Origin: Boswellia sacra
Taxonomy: Eukaryota; Streptophyta; Magnoliopsida; Sapindales; Burseraceae
NCBI GenBank assembly: GCA_013180625.2
Contig: SNVD02013083.1
Location: 310,001-374,000 of the forward strand
Reading direction: 5' to 3'
Length of the DNA: 64,000 bases
Both the position numbers and the translations under genes were made by a program. The notes under the pieces were generated by a model that was not told where the DNA came from, did not search any database, and saw only the letters and a list, made by a program, of their open reading frames with translations. The number at the start of each line of letters is the position of its first letter. Within the stretch, counting starts at the first letter, position 1. This document shows, in pieces, positions 1-11,602 of this stretch.

Positions 1-1013
1 ATTGAAGAATTTGAGGAAGAGCATTAATAAAGAATGGCAAGCTGATAGCTTCATGATAATATTGAGACTCTAATATGTATACAGAAGCAAACGAGATTGC
101 AAATGTTGTACTAAGCCATAGTTTAAAACACAGTTCTTCTGAGGGTATTATAACCTAGCAATGGCAATCTGTATAAAAGTATTTTCATACTGGCAAGCGA
201 ATTATAATGTTGAAAGCAATGGTTGATGTATAGCTGCAAATCATCTTGATGGATACAAATTAGAAATTGAGATGGAAGTCAAGTGTTCTATGTCTTTCCT
301 TCCAGACACTATTGATAAGAAATCAAATGATACTCCAGATTTGACAACCAGTTTAGCGTATTTATGGTGTAAACTTAAGAAGCTAATCATTGAAAGGGTG
401 AAATTTAAGTAGTTAAATTAAATCAGTTTGTGCTTGTTGAATTGTCCACTAAATCCAACTCAAAAAATTACACTGTCAAAATGCTATTCCTTAATTAAAA
501 TGGAGATAGTACTGTGCTCCATATAAATAAGATGGTCATTTGGAAAAAAACAAAAAAATGAAGTTTGTAAACTGACCTTTATTTTCAAGGAAGGTAATGT
601 TTTGAAGGTCTGCTGTCCATAAAGGTCCATGCAACAGAGAAAAAGAAAAAGAGGTGAGTTAATCATGATTAATTAGCTGCTAAGAGACTTTCTTTCAAAT
701 AAATATTGCCTCATGATGACAATGCAAATGAACTATAATTTAAAACTCCAATCCCCAAAAGAGTACATAAAACAAAGTAAACTTCAAAATAAAAAAGAAA
801 GCACCTCTAAGTTCATATTCGAGAAAAGAAATAATCAAAGTCTTGAATGGCCAGTTAATTTACATAGCATAGGGCATGTAGTTCCAACAGAACAATAACG
901 TGTGCTTGCTTTTAATTTAGAATCTGAAGCTTTCTTTAAAAAAAAATATCAAATTAACACAAAAATAATCATTTGTAGCACAAACCAAATGTCAATCATC
1001 AAAAAACATGAAG
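1..1013. other. AT-rich stretch, no supported gene
   Basis: I see no complete gene here. The stretch lies 3' of the LysM gene on the minus strand and may hold its 3' untranslated region. A short minus-strand open segment around 550-640 is followed by a GT that could act as a splice donor, so it might be an exon of a gene running off the left edge. I cannot assign it to any family. Confidence 0.4.
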
Positions 1014-1610
1014 TCACAGGACAGTTAAATTTCTCTTGCCTGGTCCAGGAATAAAAATAACATCTCCAGCATGAATAAGATCCAGATTTTCTATGCTATT
1101 CAAAGCGGCAGTCTTGCTAACATCAGCCTTAAACCGCGAACAGATTGTGAAAAGGGTGTCTCCACTTTGAACCTTGTATGTCAAAACATCATCAAAGCCG
1201 TTGAAGCAACCACATAGGAGATCTAAAGTCACATTTTGTCGGGGAATCAATGTCTTGTCTGGTTTCTCCAACACAAATGACCCGAATTTTGATGAAAGTT
1301 TCTCCCATGAATCCCCGCGTTGGATTGTGTAATCCATATGCGAAACAAACTCATTGTGGCCTCGCGGGCAGCTGCAGTTTATCCCAATCAAGAAACCATC
1401 AATTGTTCTGTTAACTACATTAGGATCAACATTGAATAGAGAGGCAGTTTCTTCAAGAGTTCTAGTGGTGTTTGGGACATAATAGAGTGATGCTGGACAA
1501 GTTTCAGTTGAAGATACATTACATGGAATCAAAGCATGAGCACTGTGGCTAAACCCAAAAGATGAGATTGACATAATAAAAGATACCAAAAGCAAATACA
1601 TTTTTACCAA
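1014..1610 (-). CDS. LysM-domain extracellular protein (ectodomain only)
   Basis: A 198-residue protein with a hydrophobic N-terminal signal peptide (about residues 3-27, ending near SAHA), followed by a cysteine-paired, three-LysM-type ectodomain. The CxC pair in 'INCSCP' and the 'LLCGC' segment are the spacing typical of plant LysM receptor ectodomains, and the third LysM ('YKVQSGDTLFTICSRF') is clear. Plant proteins of this type bind chitin, lipochitooligosaccharide or peptidoglycan at the cell surface. There is no transmembrane segment, kinase domain or obvious GPI tail before the stop, unlike LYK receptors of about 600 residues. It could be a secreted LysM protein, a truncated receptor, or one exon of a longer gene. 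I chose the first Met because it directly precedes the signal peptide. The family is clear; completeness of the gene is not. Confidence 0.72.
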   Translation of the reverse strand: MVKMYLLLVSFIMSISSFGFSHSAHALIPCNVSSTETCPASLYYVPNTTRTLEETASLFNVDPNVVNRTIDGFLIGINCSCPRGHNEFVSHMDYTIQRGDSWEKLSSKFGSFVLEKPDKTLIPRQNVTLDLLCGCFNGFDDVLTYKVQSGDTLFTICSRFKADVSKTAALNSIENLDLIHAGDVIFIPGPGKRNLTVL

Positions 1611-2421
1611 TTTAAGCCACGATGTTTCATGAAATGCAAAATCAACTAAACCATAGAACGAAACATGAGAATCAAAAGAGATGTAGAGAAATGCTTGGAT
1701 TTATCTACAAAATGTTAAGAGTCTTTTTATCTCTTATGAAGAAGATAAAAACAACTTTTACAAGATAACTCTCAACGGAGTGAAATCTATCTGGTTCTAA
1801 GAAATAAAAGCTTCAACACCATGAAATCAACTGCATTTTCCCTGTAATCAAACAGAGCCTGAAAGCAGTGTAATCACATACTACATGGAAATTTCAAAAC
1901 GATAACAACAAGAGGAGTCTCTTTTGCAAAATAAACTAGGAAAAATATGCAAAATGTTGAATAAGATTTCTAAGAAACAGGGGAGGTAAAAGAGAAAAAC
2001 AAAATGGATTCAGAAATAGAGAAAAAACAAAGAGGACTTGAACTGAAAAGAAAACAGAATGAAATGGAGTAAAATCAGATAAACAAAACTGGTACCTGGT
2101 CGTAGATGATTGAAGGTTGAAAAATTTAAAATGATGTTAAAATTTTGATAAGAAGACACACTAGAAAGTCCAAGAAACAGAGTTACGGGGATTTGCTTAT
2201 GATTCTTCTTCAGACAACGCGGTTTTGGTGTTGATTCGGCCATTTGGAGTTTACTAGCATCATTATATTGCATGAGTGGTTTATAGAACTGTCTCTTTGT
2301 TGTCCTTTTACTACAACGTTACTTGCGTTCAAGACAATAGAGCCGGCTTTAATTTCTCTGTTCTTTTATTGTAAATACAAGAAACATAATCAAGTTAAAA
2401 TCGACGCTTCGTATGCATCAA
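1611..2421. other. Spacer / probable 5' region of the LysM gene
   Basis: AT-rich sequence upstream of the LysM coding exon. On the minus strand a short reading frame begins near 2243 with MAESTPKPRC and meets a possible GT donor near 2094. It may be a leader exon or an upstream ORF, but nothing confirms this. Confidence 0.3.
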
Positions 2422-2493
2422 GCGTTTGTAGTCCAACGGTTAGGATAATTGCCTTCCAAGCAATAGACCCGGGTTCGACTCCCGGCAAACGCA
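2422..2493 (+). tRNA. tRNA-Gly (anticodon UCC)
   Basis: A 72-nt cloverleaf. The acceptor stem GCGTTTG pairs with CAAACGC, followed by discriminator A. The D-arm contains the A-box AGTCCAACGGTTAGGA, the anticodon loop is CTTCCAA (anticodon TCC) on an ATTGC/GCAAT stem, and the T-arm carries GGTTCGACTCC. There is no intron and no encoded CCA, as usual for nuclear tRNAs. A T-rich run follows within about 50 nt and could terminate RNA polymerase III. Confidence 0.96.
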
Positions 2494-2699
2494 TGTACAA
2501 TCAGGCTTTAAGTTATTATATATATACTCTATACAGAATTTTTTTTTCCATTAAGAAAATTTCAGGTGCAATGTACAATAATGAATTCGCAATCCACAAC
2601 TATATATCATTATAATATCCCACCAGAAGGAAGCTTAATTTTATGTATAATATTTATCACGTGTAAGGAATATCGGTCACATATACATATGCAAATATA

Positions 2700-5600
2700 T
2701 TATACCGGCACCTCATCCGGCTCTGGCTGTATCTCATCGTGGGATGGCAAAGGCAGGGGTGGTGTGTGTAAGCCATTGGCATTTCCAGAGGCGAAACATG
2801 TTGTGGTTGAAGCAGAAGAAGAAGAAGAAACCGATACAACAACAGCACTAGGCCGCGATTCTGGCAAGTCCATTACAGGCTCGTTCGGATTCAAGAAAAC
2901 TTGTACGACTTTTCTTATCTTAGGGCGCTGTGTACAGTCCGGGTGCAGGCATGCAAGCCCAACAATCAATGCCCTCTTCACTTGTTGCTTATCAAATTTG
3001 TTTTCTAGCTGGCGGTCAACGCACTCCAGCAATGCATTTTTTCCGTATAAATCCCATACATAATCAACTAAACTGTTCTCATCCAAGATGCCCCTTGATC
3101 TTCTCCCGCAAATCACTTCGATTACTACCATACCGAAGCTGTACACATCAGATTCCGGGGTTGCCTTTCCTGTGAAGCTTACTTCCGGGGCCAAATATCC
3201 TGGAGTCCCGGCAAGCATGGTGGTGACACAGGCATCGTTTTGGAGCAATCTTGCGAGTCCAAAATCACCTAGATGAGCATTGTAGTTGGAGTCCAACATC
3301 ACATTGTTGGGCTTAACATCTCGGTGAACCACAGGGTTGTCGCACTCTTCATGGAGATAAAGCAAAGCTGATGCCAACCCTATTAAGATTTTGTACCTAG
3401 TTTTCCAATCAAGAAAGCCTTTCCCAATGAAACGATCGAGGCTGCCGTTGGCCATGTATTCGTACACTAAGAGGAGATGCTCTCCCTCGTGGCACCAACC
3501 TTGGAGTTGGACTATATTCTTGTGCCTTAGGCGCCCTATAGTGCATATTTCCGCAAAGTACTCCCTTTCACCTATTGGAAATCAGGACAGAATTAGAACC
3601 TTGTTAAATTAATGATTAAACATATATAATTGAACATTTAGGATGATTCTATGAGAAGAAAGTTTAGGGCACATGTTACATGATACTAATTATATAGTAC
3701 ATCCAACCAATTATAGATTGATATATAGATTTCACCATCTTAATAATTTGAAAAGTTTTAAAATATTATTTAATATTCATTACTCTTTCAAATTTTAAAA
3801 AAAAAATTTAAATGATTAAGTTTTTTAGGGAGAATTTAATCAACATATGTATCACTGTAATTAATCAACAATAATACTAGATTTATAATCTACATCCAAC
3901 TCAAATTCTACTAGTGTATGTAGCAAAATTCTATTGAAGATGTAACTTCCTTTATTTTCTCTTCCTTTCATTATTAAATTTTTGTCATATAAACTGTCAC
4001 ATCAGATCATAGAATTTAAGTTGTAATAGATTATAAGTTAGTACTATTGATTAATCAGAACATTTTCGAAAACAAAAATTGACAAGTAGTAAAAGAGACC
4101 TTGATGTGAGGTTGCTGAAATCTTCTTGACTGCTACAACAATAGGAGGATTGGAAATGGTAGCCTTGTAGACACTTCCGAATCCGCCCTTTCCCAGCAGG
4201 TTTTCCTTGCTGAAGTTATGAGTAGCCTTTTGTAGCTGCTTGTAGGTGAACATTTTGGGGACATTTGCAGCTGTCCTGGATCGTTTTTCTATATCTACCC
4301 TCTTCTTACTCTTCTCTCTTCTGTTCCTCAGAGTTTTTCGTACAAACGGAAAAGCGCAAGTCGCCACAAGCAACAATCCCAAAACAGGAACGACAATAGC
4401 CGAAATGGTTTTAACCAACTTTTCCTTCTTGTCGTCTGGAGATTCAACTTGCACCGATGAGAACGCCCAATTAAGAACCTGATGGCTCTCCGGTAGCTCC
4501 CCCGTAGCGGCTGTGAAACCCACGTACACGGATTTTGGAACAGTATCTGACATGATAATGGATTGGTTGAGGACGCTTACTAGCGGTTGTCCGGCGTATC
4601 CCGCAGAGATTCGGAGCATGTGCTTCAATCCGTCGTACTCGATTTGGACTTTAATATCTCTTCCACTTTTGAGATCAATGCCACTGCTGTTGAGACTCTG
4701 AGTTGCTACAGGTGTTATTATGCTTGTTGTGACAATACCGATATGGTTTCCGTCCGAATCAGAGTACTCATTCTTGTAAGTGTCCAGCTCGACTGCTAGT
4801 TGACGAACAACGCCTAGATATTCAACATTTCTAAGCTTTCATTCTTGATGGATTAAAATTCAAACCAATTGACAATGTGACATAGCAAAGTTTTTTCAAC
4901 AAGAGGAGATAATTAAGAAACTGTACAAGTAAATTAAGTTCAGATAATTATTAATTAACCTATGCGTGATGCAAATTGCCAAGGATTTCATCGCCAGTTT
5001 CATAATGAAACAATTCACACTTTATTTCTATGTAGACTTTTTTATATATTTATAACTAAAGGGGAATTGCATAATTTGAAGTTATTAATGAATCTAGTAG
5101 TTTATATAGTTTACCCTCAAGGGGTAGTCTAGATGGTTGAGGGGCTTGAGCCTTGGTGTATTTAGCTACATCAAGGTCTCAGGTTACCCCAGTTGGGGTC
5201 TGACCGAGACAAACATAAATGATTCGATATATATATAATTTAATGTATTATTGGTGGATTGTTTTTACTTGCCTAACCGAAACGAACATAAGTGATTTGG
5301 TGTCTATGTAATTTAACATAATATTGGTGGATTGTTTTTACTTGCCTAGTGAGACGAACATAAATGGTTCAGTGTCTATATAATTCAACAGATTATTGAT
5401 AGACAGCTTTTACTTGTACCTTTGATCTCTTTCGCATAATGCTTTCTTGCATCAATATGCAACAACACACATGCACACGTACGTATATACTTACATATCT
5501 ATATATTTCGATGAAAGAGATATTATTCCTACCTTGAGTGCTTGAATCCATGATTCCTAGGTTTAAGCCAGAGCTATCAGGTGGCGACGGATCTTTATTC

Positions 5601-5998
5601 TCTGCCATGATAAACGCCATCCCATCTCCAGAACCTGTAAAATTTGGGAAGGGAGAAATCCTAACAGTGAAGGTGGTAGTAATAGTGGCTGGCCATGCCC
5701 GCACTGGTTGGTGGTATAGTACCCGACCGACCTTGTTATCTGCATCATCAGATGATGTTGAGGTTGAATTGCCTTGAGGTGGCTCCGGAGTAAGGCTCAA
5801 GTGCCCATTACCTCCACTCACTGAACCCATGCAGATTAGGGTCCCATTGCTGCAACATTCAGGCGCGAAAGAGCTGAAGAAGAAGTTACTCTGGGTGGTA
5901 GAGCCTAACAAAGCTTGGTTTAAAAATATAGAAAGAAGTAAAAGAAAAATCATGGTGGTATAAGAGTCTCTACACATAAAATGAAGACCATAATCCAA
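2700..5998 (-). CDS. L-type lectin-domain receptor-like kinase
   Basis: Three exons joined by GT-AG introns (5998-5533, 4813-4100, 3571-2700) give an open frame of 683 residues. In order they encode a signal peptide, a legume-lectin ectodomain (with 'VELDTYKNE' just after the first junction), a transmembrane helix at about 292-313, and a kinase. The glycine loop is GKGGFGSVYK, the VAVKK lysine is near 385, HRD has its Asp near 478, and DFG is near 496, so all catalytic residues are present. The ligand-binding side faces outward and the kinase is cytoplasmic; relatives act in defence and development. The tail is Ser/Thr-rich. Intron 2 contains a MITE, and intron 1 holds a tandem repeat and a SINE-like segment. 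The family is certain, but I do not assign a subclade. Confidence 0.93.
3869..4049. mobile_element. MITE (terminal inverted repeats) in the kinase intron
   Basis: The left end (ATAATACTAGATTTATAATC...) and the reverse complement of the right end (AATAGTACTAACTTATAATC...) match over about 50 nt with scattered mismatches, enclosing a short AT-rich core without coding capacity. A second member of the same family lies at 38291-38482. It sits wholly inside intron 2 of the lectin kinase and should be removed on splicing. Confidence 0.65.
5128..5215 (+). repeat. Possible tRNA-derived SINE fragment
   Basis: The segment resembles a polymerase III-derived head: an A-box-like TAGTCTAGATGGTTGAG and, about 45 nt later, a B-box-like GGTCTCAGGTTACCCC. 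It does not fold into a complete tRNA. It lies in intron 1 of the lectin kinase immediately before a tandem repeat. The assignment is tentative. Confidence 0.35.
5208..5420 (+). repeat. Tandem repeat, about 73-bp unit, three copies
   Basis: Three imperfect head-to-tail units share CGAACATAA(A/G)TG near their start and TTGTTTTTACTTGCCTA near their end. The third unit has decayed and overlaps the 3' flank of lectin exon 1. The array is intronic. Confidence 0.7.
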
Positions 5999-7151
5999 CG
6001 TTCATGTATTGGATATTATCAATGTAGGTGTTATATTGTCTCTATTTTCTGTTTTTATTCGGAGAGCTGGTAACAGTGTTTCAAAGGAGTTGTGGCTGAC
6101 TCGGCAATCTAAATTCAATTTCTTGTATGCAAGTGGAAGCAGTTGACTATTTCAATCAAGAAATGCAAGTTCTTGTCTTAGCTTGCCTCTCTCATAGTCA
6201 TAGATTTGATATGTATGGACAAAATTAAGCCCTTTCTGCAGAGAACCAAAGCCTGACTTTTCTTGTGTCCAGGATAATAAATAAAATAATTAAAGAAACA
6301 TATATAACAGAAAAGAGGTTAATTAAGAACTTATTGTGTATATATTTTTACCTTTGTCCTATCTTTGGGCTAATTTTATATATATGTTTTTGAATACTCC
6401 AATGAACGGGTCAACGAAGCGCATGCTACCATGTGTATATATATATTTAACAGGAAAGGATAATGAAGCCCTCTAATTTGTCACATTTGTGTGTCTTTGT
6501 ATATATATTTAAATAATATGATTTTGCTTTCTTAATCAATAATATCCTGTATATGCAGACAATTCTGCATTGATTCTGTGTCCATTTTTCAGAATTTCTG
6601 ATTACTCATTTGGAATGTGGAAATTACAAGGACAATTTGTCATTTGAAGCATGAAAATACTAGAGAGTTTTCTTGAGAACAGAGATTGGGTGTTCATTGC
6701 TAAAACAAATAAAATCTAGCAATATTCTTCCTGTAAATTAAATATATGTGTGAGTTGGCGCTTTCATTACGGAAAGACAAATCACAAATTTTATATATGT
6801 ATATATATTTTGCTTTCCACTATATGGAAGGTAGACTTGGCTTGGCTTGGGTTCACAAATATTAATTTGTGTTGGCTAAAAACTCATGGATGGAGTGGGA
6901 GATTAATTAATTGCAAAATACAAACGCTTAGTTGGACCAACAGTTAAACACTAGCTAATTAATTAATGCTTTAGCAATCAGAAACTTACAGAGTAGATAG
7001 TACCAGTAGAGTAGTATTCAATATTGTGCAATAGCACAACTCTGTTAACAACTATGCATGAGCTAGATAGCATGTAATAGCTAGACAAAGTGAGTTACAG
7101 CTAGATGATCAGGGGAAGATGAATGTCTCTGGCTAGTAGAAGTGGATTAAT
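5999..7151. other. Intergenic AT-rich spacer
   Basis: This contains the 5' flank of the lectin kinase and the 3' flank of the RRM-like gene. Several TATATATA runs occur. I see no convincing exon, RNA gene or transposon ends. Confidence 0.5.
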
Positions 7152-7985
7152 TCACTCTCTCCGTTCGTACTTTCGAGCCCATATGTGCTTGCCATTGATC
7201 CGAAACTTTGCTATGCGTCTGCCATTGAGAATCCGATCAACGGTGGAGACAGAATGCAATACCATTCGAGCAAACAGGGGTTGTTCATCAGAGTTAACAT
7301 GGTCCTGCATCTGCACAGACTCTACACAATTGCCATATGTACTTGTAAAAAGCTCCCTCACTTCATCTTCTGAGACAGGGAAACCTCGTGAGAAAGTTAG
7401 AAACATTGTTCTCTCGTCTTCCGAAACATTGTTTCTTGGGCTCCAACCCCATAATCCTCCAGTAGGAAAACGGAAATCCATTGCTCTTGGAACAATGTTG
7501 ACACCACCAAACAATGGATGAGGAAAACCAGGTATGACGAGAGGCTGGTTTTGATTTACCTGTGACACTCGACGTTGCAAAATGTCAGTGAAAATGCGAG
7601 CACAAACTGTGGTGAGCAAATTCTTTATCCCGCTTATTGCAGTGAATCTGTTCTGGATGAACATTTGCAAAGAAATGTCTTTTCCTATCAATCTTGCAGT
7701 GAAAGGAATGGTGCCACCATTAGGCAATGTTGAAAGAGTACTGTTTGATTGTAGACAATTCAGACATGAAACAGCTTCATCAGCTAGTACATTCACCATA
7801 GGATCTGAAAGGTTTATCATCTTCTTTACAATGTTGGGGAAACCATGCTCTTCTAGCCATAACCATGTAGCCATGACAAGCAGAGATTCAGCTGGATCTC
7901 GCAATAGACTAATTACCAATCGAGTAAATATTTCTCGATCAATGCTATGGTAACTGTGGAGCTCCTCCAGAGTGATTGAGGCCAT
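7152..7985 (-). CDS. Plant protein with C-terminal RRM-like domain
   Basis: An uninterrupted single-exon frame of 277 residues starting MASITLEELHSY. The N-terminal half is predicted helical and carries no motif I can name. The C-terminal third reads like a degenerate RNA-recognition motif: an RNP2-like strand ('MFLTFSRGFPVSEDEV'), a helix ('VRELFTSTYG') and an RNP1-like strand ('LFARMVLHS'), followed by a basic tail (KHIWARKYERRE). This is the layout of a small, poorly studied plant RNA-binding-like family. The aromatic residues of classical RNP1 are only partly present, so RNA binding is an inference. An A/T-rich upstream region precedes the ATG; no stronger start lies upstream. Confidence 0.75.
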   Translation of the reverse strand: MASITLEELHSYHSIDREIFTRLVISLLRDPAESLLVMATWLWLEEHGFPNIVKKMINLSDPMVNVLADEAVSCLNCLQSNSTLSTLPNGGTIPFTARLIGKDISLQMFIQNRFTAISGIKNLLTTVCARIFTDILQRRVSQVNQNQPLVIPGFPHPLFGGVNIVPRAMDFRFPTGGLWGWSPRNNVSEDERTMFLTFSRGFPVSEDEVRELFTSTYGNCVESVQMQDHVNSDEQPLFARMVLHSVSTVDRILNGRRIAKFRINGKHIWARKYERRE

Positions 7986-8857
7986 TTTGATACTGTAATA
8001 ACTCTTTGCTCTACAATGTGCGTGTGGTGAGAAAGAATGTAGTAGCTAGCATCAGAAACGATGGTGATTAGAACTGAATGATCAGCTAAGTTGTATAAAT
8101 GTATAGCCTTGCTTCTGTTATATGGCAAGTTGTATCACACAATTAAAGACTTTTCATTGCCCAATCCTGAAAGTGAGCCTGTGTATGCAGTGAAGAATCA
8201 ACACTATACTTTCATCCACATGTACAGGATTATTTGCCTTTCATTCTGCATTATTAGAAAAAATCATATTAATTTGTGAATGGCATTTGAGGTCCACGTA
8301 ACATTTTGCTATGTGGTTTTGTGCAGTCAAAGTTCGAAAGTAGTACAAAAAGACAACCACTGCTGTTATGAACTTCCCTTATATTTCTCTTTTTACTACA
8401 TTATCTCTTAATGTCATAATTGCCAAAGTTGGCATTTGATTTTGGAGTTATGATATCAATTAAATGACCTCACACTTTTCGAACATCGATAAGTTAAAAT
8501 TGAACTAGTATAAAAATAATTAAAACAACATAAATATAATCATACATCATTTATAATTGTTACATGTTATATAGTTTTTTTGTACTAAGATAAATTATAG
8601 AGCTCGGTCAACTTTTTTACTTCGTTTAAATTATTCATATAAATCGATATAGCATATGACATTTTTCTAAAGGAAAAAAAATGTATAATACCCATATAAT
8701 AATACCAATTTATTTAAGTTAATTAGAAAGAGAATTTTTTTCATATGTAATGTATTCCCTTTGATTATAAATAGCTGCAATAAGACAATATATATTAATT
8801 ATTAATGGTGAGTTGCTTAATGACAGTAACCCGATACACTGTGACTTGTGCACTGTG
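7986..8857. other. Intergenic spacer
   Basis: The 5' flank of the RRM-like gene meets the 3' flank of the polygalacturonase. The sequence is AT-rich, with no supported gene or repeat. Confidence 0.5.
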
Positions 8858-11486
8858 TCACACTGCTGACAGGCAAGGGACCTCTGGTGTAGTGAAGGTG
8901 GATGTTCCACGGGCATTTTTACAATAAGCAAAAGTCTCTTTTCCTGGCACTGATGAAGTAATGTTAATCTGCTCCATTTTAATGTTGATGCAACCAATTT
9001 TGTCACTGCAATCCAATGTGATTGCCTGCTCATCCGCAGAAGTTCCATGCACACCTCTATACGCCACATCACTCACGTCTACTGCGGATAACTGTAAGTT
9101 CAAAAATTTAAGTTAAAAATTTATCATAAATACTTCACTTGTAACTACTATAACTTTGAGAATTTGAGACTATGCATAGGAGACCAAGTTTACGTTTTCT
9201 TCACACTTGTTTCTACTATTATTGCAGTAATGCTGATCAATTATAATAGGATTTCTAGAGGCTATAAGTGTGATTTGCTCAAATGAGATCCTCCTGGCAT
9301 ACCCTGAACCTCCCTGCAGAAAACGGATGATAATGTACTTGATAACTTCAGCAGAGAGTACGTTGAAGGATTTACATAAACTGTCAATATCTTTTAATTT
9401 CTTATTACCCGAAACGTCTTGATTCTTGCTCCATTCTGAGTTGCACTGAAACTACAGTTCCGCACGTGCACCTCTTCCACTTGATCATGACCTCCACCTT
9501 CACCTAGACTTCCCACACTAAATAATATAGACATTACATTCATGTCATGCGTACGTGCAAGCAGTAAAACGTTAATATATAGTCTTATAGTTAAAGGTTC
9601 TGTTACAGTTTCAGATCTCTATTCTATCTGTTGTTTAAAACAAACGATTGGGATGAAAAAATTAATTAGAAATTTCATCACGAAAATGTAAATGAAAAGT
9701 TTTACCCCGAAACTAATAATTGTAAGAAGGCTCATTGCGTTAAGTTACTATATATTGACCTAAAAATTTAAGTCTGTAGATTGTGGCCCGCATTAATAAT
9801 TAGTCTTTAATATGTTCCTCATGTACAGGAACATTAATTGTGCTTACGCATGAGGCGACTCTCACATGCCTTTAATACATCATGTGATCAACTGTAATAT
9901 ACCCTCTTACTCTTAACTATGAAAGCAAATATTGCAGCTTCTGACAAACCTGATGCCATGACCCGGTCCACAGGCAACACCAGTAATGTTGACATAGGAG
10001 GAGCCACCGTTTATAGCGATGCAGTCGTCACCTACTCACCATGATATAAGTTTACATATACGTGCATAGGTTTAGCTGATATTATCATCTGCAACAAGAG
10101 AGTAATTAATTAAAGAAGATGAATACTCAAAATGTACTTACCACTTTTGATGGAGGAGTCATGTATATTAACTTTGGTTGATAAAGAGATGTCGATTCCA
10201 TCGGTGTTAGGGCTGTCTTCAGGTGAATTTATATGGATACCGGAGATTGATACACCATTGCAGTTATGTACTGAGATATGAGTTTTGGGGCTGTTAACGA
10301 TAGAGATGCTCCTTACTCGAAGATTATTACAGTTGTGGAAGTATACAGCCTGCAACTCAATTAAGATTTTTCACTAACTGACACATTCATATGTTCGTGC
10401 CACATTTAGTTGACGTAGTCTAGTCCAACAAATTAAACAAATATATATATATATATATAGATGCTTTTACCCTTGGTCGCTCGCCAATTTTCTGGTGCAC
10501 CTGAAAATGGGTTATTTTTTATCACGTATCAGACTGACGACGCTACCCTTACGCATCAGAATATAAATGCATGTATAAATTAATGACATAAAACTGAGAT
10601 TATGCAGAGATAAAATATACCTGCTTGCTCCACCAAGCAGAACCTCGGCCATCGATTGTCCCGGATCCATCTATGAGGAGACCAGCTACATCATAGAAGC
10701 ACAGCCAGCAAAAGCAGGAATTAGTATCGTACTCTTTCGAGGGATTACTCTTGTCGGGTGCTACAATGTTCCCCAGAACCTGTTATCCAGAAGATTATTA
10801 AAAAGAGTTAACATATAAAGGACTTTCTCTACATTTTGGAGAATGTAAAAGTATGGACATTAAGTAGATAATAATATAGTTTGTGTTGGGCCGGGGTTAC
10901 ATATGCTGAATTACCTGAATACGGACATTTTTGGACTTGCAGGGACCTCGAAATTGAGCAGGCTGCAATAAGAATTTTCTGGATGGTATTTCAAGTATTG
11001 CAGCTTTGCCATCAGTGTTGCAGAGCTCTTTCCATGCTTTTAAGAAAGCCTTTTGATCAACATATATAGTAACTCTAGCTTGTAAGTACCTTCGAAGTTC
11101 TCTTGTGATCTAGTTTTACTGCTGGCTTTTTACAAAAAATTTATCAAGTGGAAAACTTATAGACGACAGAAAATAAAATAACATGGGCAAGGGTAAGAGA
11201 TTTAATTTACTTGAGAATCATCACTATGGCCATCTCCAGCTGCGCCAAAATGAACAACATTAATAGTACTTTCACTAGATGAAATGCCAAAATTAGATGT
11301 GGCAATGCAGATGACAAAGAATATGGCAAGTAGGTCCTGCAGGATTGATTTAAAAAGGGGAGAAGAAAAAATCAGCACTCAAGCACCACGCACTAATAAG
11401 GAAATCAAACAATGATGCGATGCTGCCAAGTACTATGGCAGCAAATAGCAGCAGTAGTACAGACATAAGGTGAAACGTCTCACCAT
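8858..11486 (-). CDS. Polygalacturonase (GH28, pectin-degrading)
   Basis: Ten coding exons with GT-AG introns keep one frame of 401 residues: 11486-11484, 11336-11211, 11049-10915, 10779-10621, 10500-10471, 10349-10142, 10031-9950, 9517-9409, 9313-9194, 9091-8858. The protein has a signal peptide from exon 2, then a parallel beta-helix with the GH28 signatures NTDGID (about 199-204), GDDC (221-224), GHG (244-246, catalytic-site His 245) and RIKT (279-282). All catalytic residues are present, so an active, secreted enzyme hydrolysing homogalacturonan in the cell wall is expected. Length matches the family. The first coding exon is only the ATG, directly followed by a GTGAGA donor. I cannot tell exo- from endo-acting forms with certainty. 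Confidence 0.92.
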
Positions 11487-11563
11487 TGTGTCTACGAGTG
11501 CAGCCGATGAACAGATAACTTTTTTTTTTTTTAACTATATTGCATCTTCAGCATGACAGCATC

Positions 11564-11602
<39 letters not shown>
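11564..11602. repeat. (TA)n(GA)n compound microsatellite
   Basis: About nine TA units pass directly into about nine GA units, roughly 80 bp upstream of the polygalacturonase ATG. It probably lies in the promoter or 5' UTR. Confidence 0.9.
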
